Assembly: GCF_001513975.1 (NCBI RefSeq)
Contig: NZ_KQ947984.1
Coordinates: 758,226-822,225 of the forward strand
Direction of reading: 5' to 3'
Length of the DNA stretch: 64,000 bases
Source: Streptomyces curacoi
GTDB lineage: Bacteria; Actinomycetota; Actinomycetes; Streptomycetales; Streptomycetaceae
The stretch's first letter is position 1, and every line of letters begins with the position of its first letter. The translations under genes and the position numbers were made by a program. The notes beneath the pieces are model-generated. The model ran no database searches and had not been told where the DNA came from. It was given only the letters and a program-made list of their open reading frames with translations. Positions 8,173-17,373 of this stretch are shown one piece after another.

Positions 8173-8991
8173 CTATCGGGTCGCTTCCGTGCGGGTTGCC
8201 TTCAAGAACTCCCTCAGGATGCGCTCCCCCGCCAACACTCCCCTTTCCGGCAGCGCACTGATCGCCGGAGCCGTCCAGTCGGCGTCCGCCAGCTCGCCGT
8301 GGCCCGGCCGCCAGCCCTTGTCGGCGGCCAGCAGCAGGTCTGCGTCCAGCAAGGAGTCGCCGGCGGCCAGCGTCAGGTCAGCCCCCGCCCGCCGGGCCAC
8401 CTCGTGCACGGCCGCGCTCTTGGTGAGGGGCTTCGGGACGGCGTAGACCTTGCGGCCCTGCAACGACACCGTCCAGCCGCGGTTCTCCGCCCACACCGCG
8501 AGCTCCTTCACCCACTCCTCGGGCAGCAGCTCGCGCTCGACGACCAGGTAGGCGAAGAGGTCCTCGGCGACCCGGTGCTTGCGCACCCACGCCGGGGACG
8601 CCGTCGCCATCAGGTGGTCCTGCACCTCGGCGAGCGGCGCGCACTGCTCGGCCAGCCGGGAGGTGACCTGCGTGTGCCAGTCGCGGTCGGAGACGCCGTC
8701 GACCAGCAGGTGGCCGCCGTTGGCGCAGATCGCGTACTTCGGCGGCGGGCCGGGCAGGTTGATGCGCTGGTACTGCTTGCGGGTCCGGGTCGTCGTCGGC
8801 ACGAAGACGGCCGCGTCACCGAGGTCGGTCAGCAGCTGCGCCGCCGTCTCCGTCATGAACGACAGCGGCCTGCTCTCGTGCACCTCCACGCACAGCAGCC
8901 TCGGCGCCCGCGCGTCCGGCATGGTCAGCGCCAAGGCGGCCGACGAGTAGATGAGTGTGCGGTCGAGGTCGCTCGCCACCAGTACCGGCAT
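8173..8991 (-). CDS. HAD-superfamily hydrolase of the Ter module
   Basis: A 272-residue enzyme with HAD motif I DLDRTLIYSS (residues ~8-17), motif II near PTTTRTRKQY, a lysine motif around KSAAVHE and motif IV GDSLLDADLL. It has a cap as in sucrose-phosphatase/Cof-type HADs. ATG 8991 overlaps the upstream TGA by one base (TGATG), so translation is coupled to the PRTase-StiP gene. In related Ter operons a HAD phosphatase accompanies a PRTase and a C-C lyase, and is predicted to remove a phosphate from a nucleotide-like metabolite. Its actual substrate is unknown. Confidence 0.85.
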   Translation of the reverse strand: MPVLVASDLDRTLIYSSAALALTMPDARAPRLLCVEVHESRPLSFMTETAAQLLTDLGDAAVFVPTTTRTRKQYQRINLPGPPPKYAICANGGHLLVDGVSDRDWHTQVTSRLAEQCAPLAEVQDHLMATASPAWVRKHRVAEDLFAYLVVERELLPEEWVKELAVWAENRGWTVSLQGRKVYAVPKPLTKSAAVHEVARRAGADLTLAAGDSLLDADLLLAADKGWRPGHGELADADWTAPAISALPERGVLAGERILREFLKATRTEATR

Positions 8992-11462
8992 CAGACGTTC
9001 ACCGCCTTGCCGTCGGCGCCCGTCGCGCCCCGCGTGTACTTGGGGTGGATCAACCCCACGCAGGTGTACGGCAGTTCGGCGACCTCTTCCACCGGGACCC
9101 CTCTCTGTTCGGCCAGCAGTCGGACATGGTCCAGGTCGGCGCCGGCACCGGCCCGCGCGAGGATCTTCCAGGGCACGCGGCGCAGCAGCACGCGCGTGGT
9201 CTCGCCGACGCCCGGCTTGACGAGGTTCACGTCGTGGATGCCGTACTCCTCGCTGATGCGCTCGACGGCCTTCCAGCCCTCCCAGGTCGGCGCGCGGTCG
9301 CCGGAGAGCAGCTCCTTGGCCTGCGCGTCGACGGCGTCCACGACCTCCGGGAAGCGGGCGGACACGGCGTCCAGGAAGGCCACGGACACGTCGGTGCCGG
9401 CGAGTTCGCGGTAGAACTTCGCGCCGTGGTAGTCGTGCGGGCCGACCAGGTCGGCGCGCAGGACGGTGCGCGAAATCAGGCCGGATACCGTGGAGTTCAG
9501 GCACGCGGACGGGATGAGGTAGTCGTCGCGGGTGCCGTACGTGCGCACGCACGAGCCCGGGTCGGCCAGTACGGCGATCTCCGGGTCGAAGCCGGTGATG
9601 CCGTCGGACTTCTCGAACTCCTCCAGGGCCTGCGCGAGTTCGCGGGTGATGGCGCCCTTGCCGGTCCAGCCGTCGACGAAGACGACGTCCTTGGGGTCGT
9701 GGTGCGCGGCCAGCCAGCGCAGCGCGTTGGCGTCGATGCCCCGGCCGCGCACGATCGACACGGCGTAGTGCGGCAGTTCGAGCCCGTGCCGGAACTGGGC
9801 CCAGCGGCGCATGAGGATGCCCACGGGGGTGCCCGCGCGGGCGAGGGAGACCAGCACCGGACGCGGCGAGCGCTCCGCCAGCACGAGCTCGGTGACCGCG
9901 CCGACCGCCTGTGCCAGCCGGGCCGCCGACTCCTCCAGGGCCGTGTGGAACAGCTCCTGGTACTGCTCGCTCGGCTGGTACTCCACCGGCAGCGACTCCG
10001 CGTAGTGCGCGCCGCCGCTCTGGATGGCCTCCTCCCGCTCCTCGGTCGGCGCCTCCAGCGTGACGTCCGAGAGGTCCTGCAGCAGCCAGCCGACCTCCTC
10101 CGGGGCGTACGAGGAGAAGGCGGGGCCACGGAGGGGCTCGGGCAGCATGGAGTGCCTTTCGGGGACGTACGACGGGACGACCGCCAGGATGACGTGCGGG
10201 GTGTGGGCGGCCAGCTGGTCCAACAGGCCTCCCGGCGCGTGGAGTTCCGATGTGTCGGCGACGGAGTCGACGACGGCGATGACGGCGTCGAAGCCGGCGC
10301 CGGCGACGTTGTAGGCGTAGCGCTCGCCGGGGCCGTCCGCCGGGTTGTCGTGGGCCGGGAAGACCAGTCGGGTGCGTATCGCGTAGCCCGGGTCGTCGAC
10401 CGCGAGGACGGGCGAACGGGTGGTGGTGGAGTAGCAAACCTCGGCCGCCACGACCTGCTCCAGCTCACGGGCGAGCCGCAGGGGGGCGTACATCAGCTCT
10501 TCGAAGCCGAGGACGTGGACGCGGCGGACGGTGGGGGGCAGCGCCTCAGCCAGGCGGGCTGCCATGGCGGGGAGGGCGCTCTCCAGTCGTATTCGGTGCT
10601 GAGGGGTGAAGCCGTGGCGGCCGCCGTCGGGGAGGCCGTGGGGCCAGTGCAGGTCGACGCGGGTGATGTGGGGGTGGGTGCGGTTGTCGGCCGGATGCGG
10701 GCCGGTGGGGGCTGGTCGCGCGGTTCCCCGCGCCCCTGGGGCGTCCTCGTACCGGGCGACAAGCTGCTGCCCCTTCTCCAGCACGCCCTCCGGCAGCCGC
10801 ACCGTCCCCGAAGCCGCCGCCACCAGATCCACCCGGGCACCGATCTCCCCGGCGAAATCCGCGAGGCGGCTCGCATCCGCCGCCGACCGCATATCCACCA
10901 GCGCCACCACGACATACCGCCGCCGCGGATACCGCTCGTGGAGATCCCGGATCGTGTTCAGGACCGTGTTGCCGGTCGAGAACTCGTCGTCGACCAGGAT
11001 CAGCGGCCCGTCGCCGGCCAGCAGGGCCGGGTCCTCCGGGAGCAGCAGATGGGACGTGGCGTGCGAGTGGGACTCCTCGAAGCCGCCCGCCGGGGCGACC
11101 CCGGCGACCGGGCGGCGGGTGGAGTGCAGGTACGGGGCGAGGCCGACGCCGTCCGCGACGGAGTGTCCGAGCCCGGTCGCCGTCTCCGCGTAGCCGAGGA
11201 CGACCGCCGCACCGGCCTCTTCGGCGCCCAGGAGATCCCGCACCCGGCGCCCGAGGGCGAAACCGGCGCCGTACACCACGGACGGTGACTGCGGTACGTG
11301 CTTGCCGAGCACGTTGGAGACCAGCAGATGCGCCCGCTTGGGGTTGCGCCGCAGGGCGAGCCCCAGCAGCTCCGTGAGCTCGTCGTCGCCCACGAGCTGG
11401 ACTCCGAGCCGCTCGGCGACCCAGCTGCCGGACCAGACCCCGTTGTTCACTGCGTTGTTCAT
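8991..11462 (-). CDS. PRTase-TRSP / StiP-PELOTA fusion protein of the Ter module
   Basis: An 823-residue multidomain protein. Residues ~25-235: phosphoribosyltransferase with PRPP loop PLILVDDEFSTGNT (153-166). Residues ~265-430: TRSP domain with its signature TTRSP (347-351). Residues ~449-745: StiP cysteine-protease-like domain (FSSYAPEEVGWLLQDLS, then EREEAIQSGGAHY). Residues ~755-823: C-terminal PELOTA RNA-binding-like domain (PYTCVGLIHPKY). Many genomes split these halves into two genes. Codons 241-252 in the linker derive from a REP-like element. ATG 11462 lies 23 nt after the lyase gene, so it is the second gene of a three-gene operon. Biochemical role unproven. Confidence 0.85.
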   Translation of the reverse strand: MNNAVNNGVWSGSWVAERLGVQLVGDDELTELLGLALRRNPKRAHLLVSNVLGKHVPQSPSVVYGAGFALGRRVRDLLGAEEAGAAVVLGYAETATGLGHSVADGVGLAPYLHSTRRPVAGVAPAGGFEESHSHATSHLLLPEDPALLAGDGPLILVDDEFSTGNTVLNTIRDLHERYPRRRYVVVALVDMRSAADASRLADFAGEIGARVDLVAAASGTVRLPEGVLEKGQQLVARYEDAPGARGTARPAPTGPHPADNRTHPHITRVDLHWPHGLPDGGRHGFTPQHRIRLESALPAMAARLAEALPPTVRRVHVLGFEELMYAPLRLARELEQVVAAEVCYSTTTRSPVLAVDDPGYAIRTRLVFPAHDNPADGPGERYAYNVAGAGFDAVIAVVDSVADTSELHAPGGLLDQLAAHTPHVILAVVPSYVPERHSMLPEPLRGPAFSSYAPEEVGWLLQDLSDVTLEAPTEEREEAIQSGGAHYAESLPVEYQPSEQYQELFHTALEESAARLAQAVGAVTELVLAERSPRPVLVSLARAGTPVGILMRRWAQFRHGLELPHYAVSIVRGRGIDANALRWLAAHHDPKDVVFVDGWTGKGAITRELAQALEEFEKSDGITGFDPEIAVLADPGSCVRTYGTRDDYLIPSACLNSTVSGLISRTVLRADLVGPHDYHGAKFYRELAGTDVSVAFLDAVSARFPEVVDAVDAQAKELLSGDRAPTWEGWKAVERISEEYGIHDVNLVKPGVGETTRVLLRRVPWKILARAGAGADLDHVRLLAEQRGVPVEEVAELPYTCVGLIHPKYTRGATGADGKAVNV
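10708..10741. repeat. REP-like element inside the PRTase-StiP coding sequence
   Basis: The plus strand reads GGCTGGTCGCGCGGTTCCCC followed by GCGCCCCT, nearly the consensus core of a short repeat scattered between Streptomyces genes. Here it stays in frame and encodes the linker residues APGARGTARPAP (241-252) between the PRTase and TRSP domains. Confidence 0.7.
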
Positions 11463-11485
11463 GCGTCCCTTGGATAGAGGTGGGT

Positions 11486-12652
11486 TCAGCCGGGAATTCC
11501 GGCGGCCAGCAGATCCACGAAGCTGACGTCCTCGCGCGCGACGCCGAAGACCTCCGCGCGCAGCATGGTCCGCTCGGCCCAGGCCCGGTGCGGCTTCACC
11601 TCGTTCATCTTGTTCGTGTACGCCGACCTCAGCACGCCCCCGCCGCCGCGCTCGGGCCGCAGGATGTCGACGGCGTCGCTGTACTCCTCGTGACTGACGA
11701 CGGACAGCGCGTGCACCGCCGGCACATGGGAGGGGTGGATGCAGGTCTTGCCCAGCAGGCCGTTGGCATGGTCGAGGGAGATCTCCCGCAGCAACCCGTC
11801 CATCGCGTGCTCAATCAGTTTCTCCCGCAACTCCACGGCCTGTCCCTCCAGGAAGGGGCTGGTGCGCAGCATCGGCTTGAACATGCGCTCGGGGACGCGG
11901 AAGTACTCCCACACCGGTCCGGTCACCGTGTAGCCGGTGCCGTCGGCCCGCCCCAGCATGTTCACCACGTCGGCGATCACGGAGGCGACGATCTGGACGT
12001 CGTAGGCGGTCATGTCGGGCGCGCGCCGCAGCCCGTACGAGGAGCAGAAGTCGGTCACGCCGAGCCGCAGCGCGAGCACCCGGTCCCGGTACTTGTCGAC
12101 GGCCCGTGCGATGCCCTCCAGGGCGTCCACCCGGGACTCCCGGTACATCAGCTCGGGCGTCTCCAGCACGGGCATGCCGAACAGCCGCCGCCCGCCGGCG
12201 GCCTCGGCGGTGGCCAGGGCCTCCAGGAAGGGGATGCCGCGCTCCTCGGTGAACTTGGGGAACACGAAACCGGACAGCAGCCGCACGGCCGGGCCCAGAC
12301 GCCGGACGAGGTCGGGGATCTGCTCGGGCGTGCGCACCCGGACGAAGAGCAACGGCAGCCCGGTGTCCGCCCGGGCCGCGAGATCCTCGAACTGCCGGAC
12401 GAGGTTCTCCTCGCCCGCCGCGACGTCCTCGTCACCGATGGAGTCCTCCAGGCACAGCACCATCGAGACCACGCCGTTCGCCGCCTGCTTGACGATGTCG
12501 TCGGCGAGCCGCGGCCGGGTGGCCGGACTGTAGAGCGTGGCGCCCAGGGCCGCGGAGAGCAGCCGGGCCGGGGCGTCCGAGCTGAACTCGCACGGCTCCT
12601 GGTGGAAGAGGCGCTGCCGCACCTCCGGGGCGATGTGCCCGAAATGACGCAT
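11486..12652 (-). CDS. HpcH/HpaI-type C-C bond lyase (Ter module)
   Basis: A 388-residue TIM-barrel protein related to the citrate lyase beta subunit and the 'C-C_Bond_Lyase' family found in Ter operons. Features include VLCLEDSIGDEDV (an acidic metal site, ~65-77), FVRVRTPEQIP, GFVFPKF, PVLETPELMYRES and TCIHPSHV near the C-terminus, as in HpcH/HpaI folds. ATG 12652 has GGGGGAG upstream. It is the first gene of the leftward operon lyase-PRTase/StiP-HAD and is divergent from a terD gene; the 187-bp gap should hold both promoters. Predicted aldol or C-C cleavage; substrate unknown. Confidence 0.8.
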   Translation of the reverse strand: MRHFGHIAPEVRQRLFHQEPCEFSSDAPARLLSAALGATLYSPATRPRLADDIVKQAANGVVSMVLCLEDSIGDEDVAAGEENLVRQFEDLAARADTGLPLLFVRVRTPEQIPDLVRRLGPAVRLLSGFVFPKFTEERGIPFLEALATAEAAGGRRLFGMPVLETPELMYRESRVDALEGIARAVDKYRDRVLALRLGVTDFCSSYGLRRAPDMTAYDVQIVASVIADVVNMLGRADGTGYTVTGPVWEYFRVPERMFKPMLRTSPFLEGQAVELREKLIEHAMDGLLREISLDHANGLLGKTCIHPSHVPAVHALSVVSHEEYSDAVDILRPERGGGGVLRSAYTNKMNEVKPHRAWAERTMLRAEVFGVAREDVSFVDLLAAGIPG

Positions 12653-12839
12653 AGAACTCCCCCGTGGTGACCTGGTGGCCCCTGTGACCTGTTCACAGGT
12701 GGCCGGTAATAGTACGTAGATACCCATGTCAGGGGTTCCCGTCAGGCATGAATTTCTGGTAACGCGGACAAACACGACTGTGCATGGCCGTCATACCCCC
12801 GCGTTGTCGTGACCAGGACGGAGAGGGCAGGATGACCGC

Positions 12840-13652
12840 ATGACGCACGCGATGTTGAAGGGGTCGAACGTCCCGCTCGAAGCCACGACGGTACGCGCCG
12901 TGCTGCGCTGGACGCCCGGGCAGGGGGTCCCGGATGTCGACGCCTCGGCACTGCTCCTCGGCCCCGACGGTCGTGTGCGCTCCGACGAGGACTTCGTCTT
13001 CTACAACCAGCCCCGGCACCCCTCCGGGAAGGTCTGGCGGCTCGGCAAGAAGCGGCTCACCGAGGGCCTCACCGACACGATCCAGACAGACCTGGCCGGT
13101 GTCGAGCCCGGCGTCGGACAGATTCTGCTGGTCGCTTCGGCGGACGGCGTCGCCTTCGACTGCGTACGGGACCTGCGCATCCTGCTGTACGACGCGACCG
13201 CCGCCGACGGCGACCCGCTGGCGTACTTCGACATCAAGCCGGAGACGGGCCAGGAGACCGCCCTGATCTGCGGAGAGCTGTACCGCCGCGGCGAGGGCTG
13301 GAAGTTCCGCGCCCTCGGCGAGGGCTACTCGGACGGCCTCAAGGGCCTGGCAACGGACTACGGCATCTCGGTGGACGAGTCGGAAGCGGCGCAGGAGCCC
13401 GCCCCGGCGCCTGAGGTCTCCCAGCCCCTGCCGCCCGAGCAGCCGACGGCAGTGGTCCCGCCCCAGCCGTCCTACGGCTATCCCCAGCAGCCCCCGCCCA
13501 CTCAGCCGGCGTACGGCTACCCCCAGCCGACGAGCCGGCCGGCCACCGCCGCGGCCCAGTCGGGCTACGGCTACCCGCCCCCGGTGACGGCAGCGGCCCC
13601 GGCCCAGGAGTTCCGCCTGCCTCCACAGGGCCCCCAATTCATCGGCCGGTGA
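12840..13652 (+). CDS. TerD-domain protein with Pro/Tyr-rich tail
   Basis: A 270-residue protein. The TerD domain (~1-185) contains [15 protein letters not shown] (metal-binding acidic turn), [13 protein letters not shown] and [13 protein letters not shown] near its end. It is followed by a low-complexity tail with repeated YGYP units (for example [19 protein letters not shown]). ATG 12840 has AGGA 8 nt upstream. TerD domains bind calcium in characterised members. The tail may mediate phase-separating or SH3-like contacts (inference). It is divergent from the lyase-PRTase-HAD operon, placing it in the same stress module. Confidence 0.85.
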   Translation: MTHAMLKGSNVPLEATTVRAVLRWTPGQGVPDVDASALLLGPDGRVRSDEDFVFYNQPRHPSGKVWRLGKKRLTEGLTDTIQTDLAGVEPGVGQILLVASADGVAFDCVRDLRILLYDATAADGDPLAYFDIKPETGQETALICGELYRRGEGWKFRALGEGYSDGLKGLATDYGISVDESEAAQEPAPAPEVSQPLPPEQPTAVVPPQPSYGYPQQPPPTQPAYGYPQPTSRPATAAAQSGYGYPPPVTAAAPAQEFRLPPQGPQFIGR

Positions 13653-13657
13653 CGGGA

Positions 13658-13713
13658 GCGCCCTTCAGGGGCGCGAGGAACTACGCGACCAGCCACGAAC
13701 GACCCGCAGTCGC
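13658..13713. repeat. REP-like intergenic element
   Basis: Begins with a GCGCCC-TTCAG-GGGCGC hairpin (13658-13674), then GCGAGGAACTACGCGACCAG and CCACGAACGACCCGCAG. This closely matches a repeat I recall between many Streptomyces genes. It lies between the convergent terD-like and terA-like genes and may terminate both. Confidence 0.65.
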
Positions 13714-13763
13714 CACACGACACCAGGCCCCGAGCTCTTGGGCGAAACGGCCCGGACCCGGCG

Positions 13764-14501
13764 TCAGCGTTCCGCCTTGGTCTTGTAGCCGCGCCCCCAC
13801 TGCAGCCCCCACCCGAACAACCGGTCCAGCTCGGCCTGGAACCCGTAGACGAACTTCACCTCACGGCGGACCCAGACCTCGCCCTTCACGTTCTCGATCA
13901 TCACCACCGCACAGGACCGGGCCTGCGGGTGCCGCTCGTCGAGACCTATCTCGATCCGGGGCCCGTTGCTCGGATACAGCGTGACGATCGCATGCGTACG
14001 GTCGAAGGCCGGCGTCTGGTCGTAGATGTACACAAAGACCAGCAGCCGCTTGATGTTCTCCCGGTGATCGAGGTTGACGTAGATCGTCTCCCCGGACGCC
14101 GACCCGAACCGGTCGTCGCCGCTGAGCTTCACATACGGCGGCGCGTTGACGTCCCCCAGGAGCCCGCCCAGCGGCTGCACGACCCCCTTCGTCCCGTCGG
14201 TGAGCTCATACAGGCACCCGAGGTCCAGGTCGACGTTGACCATGCTCTGGCTGTGCCCGAGCACCTCCGGCGGCTTCAGCGCCTTGAACGGATGCCGCAG
14301 CAGGCTCTCCCGCTGCGACCCCCCGATGTCGGACGTGCGCATCCGCCACGTCAGGTTGATCCGCAGATGCCCGGTGGCGGCGCCCTGCTTCGTGAGCGAA
14401 ACGCGATCGTGCCGCTTCGTCAGTTCGATCGAGTTCGACGACGCGCTGCCCGAGTCGTACTCGGCCGCCCGGCCCCGCCAGAATCCGTCCAAGAACCCCA
14501 T
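13764..14501 (-). CDS. TerA/TerD-superfamily tellurium-resistance-like protein
   Basis: A 245-residue protein: MGFLDGFWRGRAAEYDSGS, then a jelly-roll-like domain with SIELTKRHDRVSLTK, VDLDLGCLYELTDGTKG, the acidic turn SGDDRFG and YVNLDHRENIKRLLVFVYIY. These match TerA-like relatives of TerD. ATG 14501 has GGGGGCGGA directly upstream. It converges on the PYGY-tailed terD gene and probably belongs to the same Ter signalling complex. It is shorter than classical TerA (~385 aa), so a distinct streptomycete subtype is likely. Confidence 0.75.
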   Translation of the reverse strand: MGFLDGFWRGRAAEYDSGSASSNSIELTKRHDRVSLTKQGAATGHLRINLTWRMRTSDIGGSQRESLLRHPFKALKPPEVLGHSQSMVNVDLDLGCLYELTDGTKGVVQPLGGLLGDVNAPPYVKLSGDDRFGSASGETIYVNLDHRENIKRLLVFVYIYDQTPAFDRTHAIVTLYPSNGPRIEIGLDERHPQARSCAVVMIENVKGEVWVRREVKFVYGFQAELDRLFGWGLQWGRGYKTKAER

Positions 14502-14604
14502 TCCGCCCCCACGTCCCACGAAGACCTGCGTTCACTCGGAAAAACCGGCGGGGCGGCCGGAGGCCCGGCCGCCCCGCTCAGAGCGTTCCTCACCTGCAGG
14601 GTTG

Positions 14605-15753
14605 TCACACCCCGGACGACACCTCAGTCTTCTCGTCCGAGGTCACCGCTTTTCCCTCCGCTGCCGCCAGCGCGCGGTTGCGGCGCACCGAGGACCAGAA
14701 GGACGCGGCGATCAGCACCACACCGATCCCGCCGGTGATGAGCTCGCTGATCTCGTACTGGATGGTGACCATGAGGATCACGGCGAGTGCGCCGATCGCG
14801 TAGTGCGCGCCGTGCTCCAGGTAGACGTACTCGTCGAGGGTGCCCTGGCGGACCAGGTACACGGTCAGCGACCGGACGTACATCGCACCGATACCGAGAC
14901 CCAGCGCCATCATGATGATGTCGTTGGTGATGGCGAAGGCGCCGATCACGCCGTCGAAGGAGAAGGACGCGTCCAGGACCTCCAGGTAGAGGAACATGAA
15001 GAACGCGGCCTTGCCCGCCATGGCGACCGCCGAACGCGGCTTGCCGGAGCGCTCGGCCTCCTCCTCGGCCTCGTGCTCGCGTTCCTCTTCCTCTTCGAGT
15101 TTGTCCTCGAAGTAGCCGGAGAGACCGCCCACGATCATGTACGTGATCAGGCCCGCGACACCGGAGAGGAGAACCGTCTCCGCCTTGTCGACGTGGGTGC
15201 CGCCATGCTGGTGGGCGTTGGCCGCGAAGGTCATCGACGAGATCAGCAGGACGATCAGCGCGATGCAGACCGACAGCATGTCGATCTTGCCGAGCTTGGC
15301 CAGCGGACGCTCCAGCCAGCCGAGCCACTTGATGTCACGGTCCTCGAAGATGAAGTCGAGGAAGATCATCAGCAGGAACATGCCACCGAACGCGGCGATC
15401 GACGGGTGGGCGTCCGTCACCAGTTCCTGGTAGCGGTCCTTGTCGGTCAGCGCGAGGTCGACGGCCTCGATCGGCCCCATCTGGGCGCTGACGGCCACGA
15501 TGACGACGGGGAAGACGAGCCGCATACCGAAGACGGCGATCAGGATGCCGATGGTGAGGAAGATCTTCTGCCAGAAGGCATTCATCTTCTTCAGGATTCC
15601 GGCGTTGACCACAGCGTTGTCGAAGGACAGCGAGATTTCGAGGATGGAGAGGATCGCCACGATGCCGAAGGCGGTCCACCCCCCGTAGAAGACCGCTGCG
15701 ACGAGGCCGAGCGCGGTGACCGCGAACGACCAGCCGAAGGTTTTCAGAACCAC
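14605..15753 (-). CDS. DUF475 / TerC-like integral membrane protein
   Basis: A 382-residue polytopic protein of the DUF475 family, related to TerC. It holds two inverted-repeat-like signatures, ISLSFDNAVVNAG (~41-53) and DASFSFDGVIGAFAIT (~262-277), with acidic residues inside membrane helices as in metal-ion transporters. A long acidic loop (~218-238, rich in EEEEEREHEAEEE) is cytoplasmic or could sense cations. The start is GTG 15753; no strong ribosome site is visible. In Ter systems TerC-type proteins form a membrane hub with TerD proteins and are also linked to Mn efflux. Confidence 0.85.
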   Translation of the reverse strand: MVLKTFGWSFAVTALGLVAAVFYGGWTAFGIVAILSILEISLSFDNAVVNAGILKKMNAFWQKIFLTIGILIAVFGMRLVFPVVIVAVSAQMGPIEAVDLALTDKDRYQELVTDAHPSIAAFGGMFLLMIFLDFIFEDRDIKWLGWLERPLAKLGKIDMLSVCIALIVLLISSMTFAANAHQHGGTHVDKAETVLLSGVAGLITYMIVGGLSGYFEDKLEEEEEREHEAEEEAERSGKPRSAVAMAGKAAFFMFLYLEVLDASFSFDGVIGAFAITNDIIMMALGLGIGAMYVRSLTVYLVRQGTLDEYVYLEHGAHYAIGALAVILMVTIQYEISELITGGIGVVLIAASFWSSVRRNRALAAAEGKAVTSDEKTEVSSGV

Positions 15754-15944
15754 TGGCTACCCAATCCTGTGTGTACGGGGATGCCCTGCGCCGTACTCGG
15801 CTTTACTAAAAGTTTGACGTTGAACACAGAGTCTACGGGCACGCCTCCTCGGTCGGCAGGCCGACCTGGTTCCCGCCGAATAGCCGCAGGTACCCACGCC
15901 TCGACCGGGGCGCGGCGAGCTCGCGAAGAGCCATGCGCAGCCCC

Positions 15945-16520
15945 CTACGAGACATCCACTCCGAAGTCCAGGGCGATGCCCCGAAGACCGGACGCGTACC
16001 CCTGCCCCACCGCCCGGAACTTCCACTCCCCCTGGTAGCGGTAGACCTCGCCGAAGATCATCGCGGTCTCCGTGGAGGCGTCCTCGCTGAGGTCGTAGCG
16101 GGCGAGTTCCTCGCCGTCGGCCTGGTTGACCACGCGGATGAAGGCGTTGCTCACCTGGCCGAAGGTCTGGCCGCGCTCGTCGGCCATATGGATGGAGACC
16201 GGGAAGACGATCTTGTCGCAGTGGGCCGGCACCTTGGAGAGGTCGACCAGGATCGACTCGTCGTCGCCGTCGCCCTCGCCGGTGAGGTTGTCCCCAGTGT
16301 GCTCCACCGAGCCGTCCGGGCTCTTGAGCTGGTTGTAGAAGACGAACCACTCATCGCCCAGAACCCGTCCGCCGTTGCACATCAGGGCGCTGGCGTCGAG
16401 GTCGAAGGGGGCTCCGGTGGTGGAGCGCGCGTCCCAGCCGAGCCCGATCATCACCTGAGTGAGGTTCGGTGCGGCCTTGGACAGGGAGACGTTTCCTCCC
16501 TTGGCGAGCGTGACGCCCAT
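15945..16520 (-). CDS. terD: TerD family protein
   Basis: A 191-residue canonical Ter[16 protein letters not shown] at the start, [13 protein letters not shown] (calcium-site acidic turn), [52 protein letters not shown] and [17 protein letters not shown] 16520 follows GGGGAGGA. It is separated from the upstream paralogue by a hairpin, so may be transcribed partly by read-through. About 80% similar to the neighbouring TerD by eye. TerD proteins act in tellurite/oxidative stress and in streptomycete differentiation in characterised cases. Confidence 0.95.
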   Translation of the reverse strand: MGVTLAKGGNVSLSKAAPNLTQVMIGLGWDARSTTGAPFDLDASALMCNGGRVLGDEWFVFYNQLKSPDGSVEHTGDNLTGEGDGDDESILVDLSKVPAHCDKIVFPVSIHMADERGQTFGQVSNAFIRVVNQADGEELARYDLSEDASTETAMIFGEVYRYQGEWKFRAVGQGYASGLRGIALDFGVDVS

Positions 16521-16566
16521 GATGCTGGTCCTCCCCAGGGTGATGCTTCTTTGGTTGTCCTGCGCA

Positions 16567-16599
16567 TCCGGCGCCGCACCCAAACGGTGCGGCGCCGGA
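16567..16599 (-). terminator. 14-bp hairpin between the two terD genes
   Basis: TCCGGCGCCGCACC and GGTGCGGCGCCGGA form a perfect 14-bp stem with a 5-nt CAAAC loop, 60 bp past the stop of the upstream terD. It is likely a terminator or attenuator that sets the ratio of the two paralogues. Confidence 0.75.
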
Positions 16600-16658
16600 C
16601 TCAGCCAGTGGCGTGCTGGACTGTCACGCGTCGGTTGTCGGACTCAGGCGTCCACAAC

Positions 16659-17234
16659 TCAGACGTTGACCCCGAAGTCCTGCGCGATGCCGCGCAGGCC
16701 CGACGCGTAGCCCTGGCCGATGGCACGGAACTTCCATTCCGCCCCGTGCCGGTACAGCTCACCGAAGACCATCGCGGTCTCGGTGGAGGCGTCCTCGCTG
16801 AGGTCGTAGCGCGCGATCTCGGCGCCGCCGGCCTGGTTCACGACGCGGATGAACGCGTTGCGCACCTGGCCGAAGGACTGCTGGCGGTTCTCGGCGTCGT
16901 AGATCGAGACCGGGAAGACGATCTTCTCGACGTCGGCCGGGACGCCGGCGAGGTTGACCTTGATCTGCTCGTCGTCGCCCTCGCCCTCACCGGTGAGGTT
17001 GTCACCGGTGTGCTCGACCGAGCCGTCGGCGCTCTTGAGGTTGTTGAAGAAGACGAAGTTGGCATCGCTGGCGACCTTGCCTGCGCTGTTCAGCAGCAGC
17101 GCGCTGGCGTCCAGGTCGAAGTCGGTGCCGGTCGTGGTGCGGACGTCCCACCCCAGACCGACGATGACCGCAGTGAGGCCCGGGGCCTCCTTGCTCAGTG
17201 ATACGTTGCCGCCCTTGCTGAGGCTGACTCCCAC
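16659..17234 (-). CDS. terD: TerD family protein (paralogue)
   Basis: A 191-residue TerD starting [20 protein letters not shown], with [59 protein letters not shown] and [19 protein letters not shown] 17234 is supported by GGAGGA 3 nt upstream. It is adjacent and parallel to a second terD, an old tandem duplication. The acidic GEGEGDDE loop differs slightly from GEGDGDDE in its neighbour, which could alter calcium affinity (inference). Confidence 0.95.
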   Translation of the reverse strand: MGVSLSKGGNVSLSKEAPGLTAVIVGLGWDVRTTTGTDFDLDASALLLNSAGKVASDANFVFFNNLKSADGSVEHTGDNLTGEGEGDDEQIKVNLAGVPADVEKIVFPVSIYDAENRQQSFGQVRNAFIRVVNQAGGAEIARYDLSEDASTETAMVFGELYRHGAEWKFRAIGQGYASGLRGIAQDFGVNV

Positions 17235-17373
17235 GAGTCCTCCATATGGTGTCCAGGGGCGGGGAGCCCCGCCGTGCGTTTGATATCGGATCAACGAGTC
17301 GATCCTAGTGACGGGTTCCCGTCGCTCGCAGGCCTTGGTGCCGGAGATTCACAGGTGTCGGGGACGACCCGGA

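Noticed and set aside
10441..10500. Possible frameshift splitting the PRTase-StiP fusion
   Set aside because: The frame is continuous through TRSP to StiP, with good coding character on both sides; a true fusion is the better reading.
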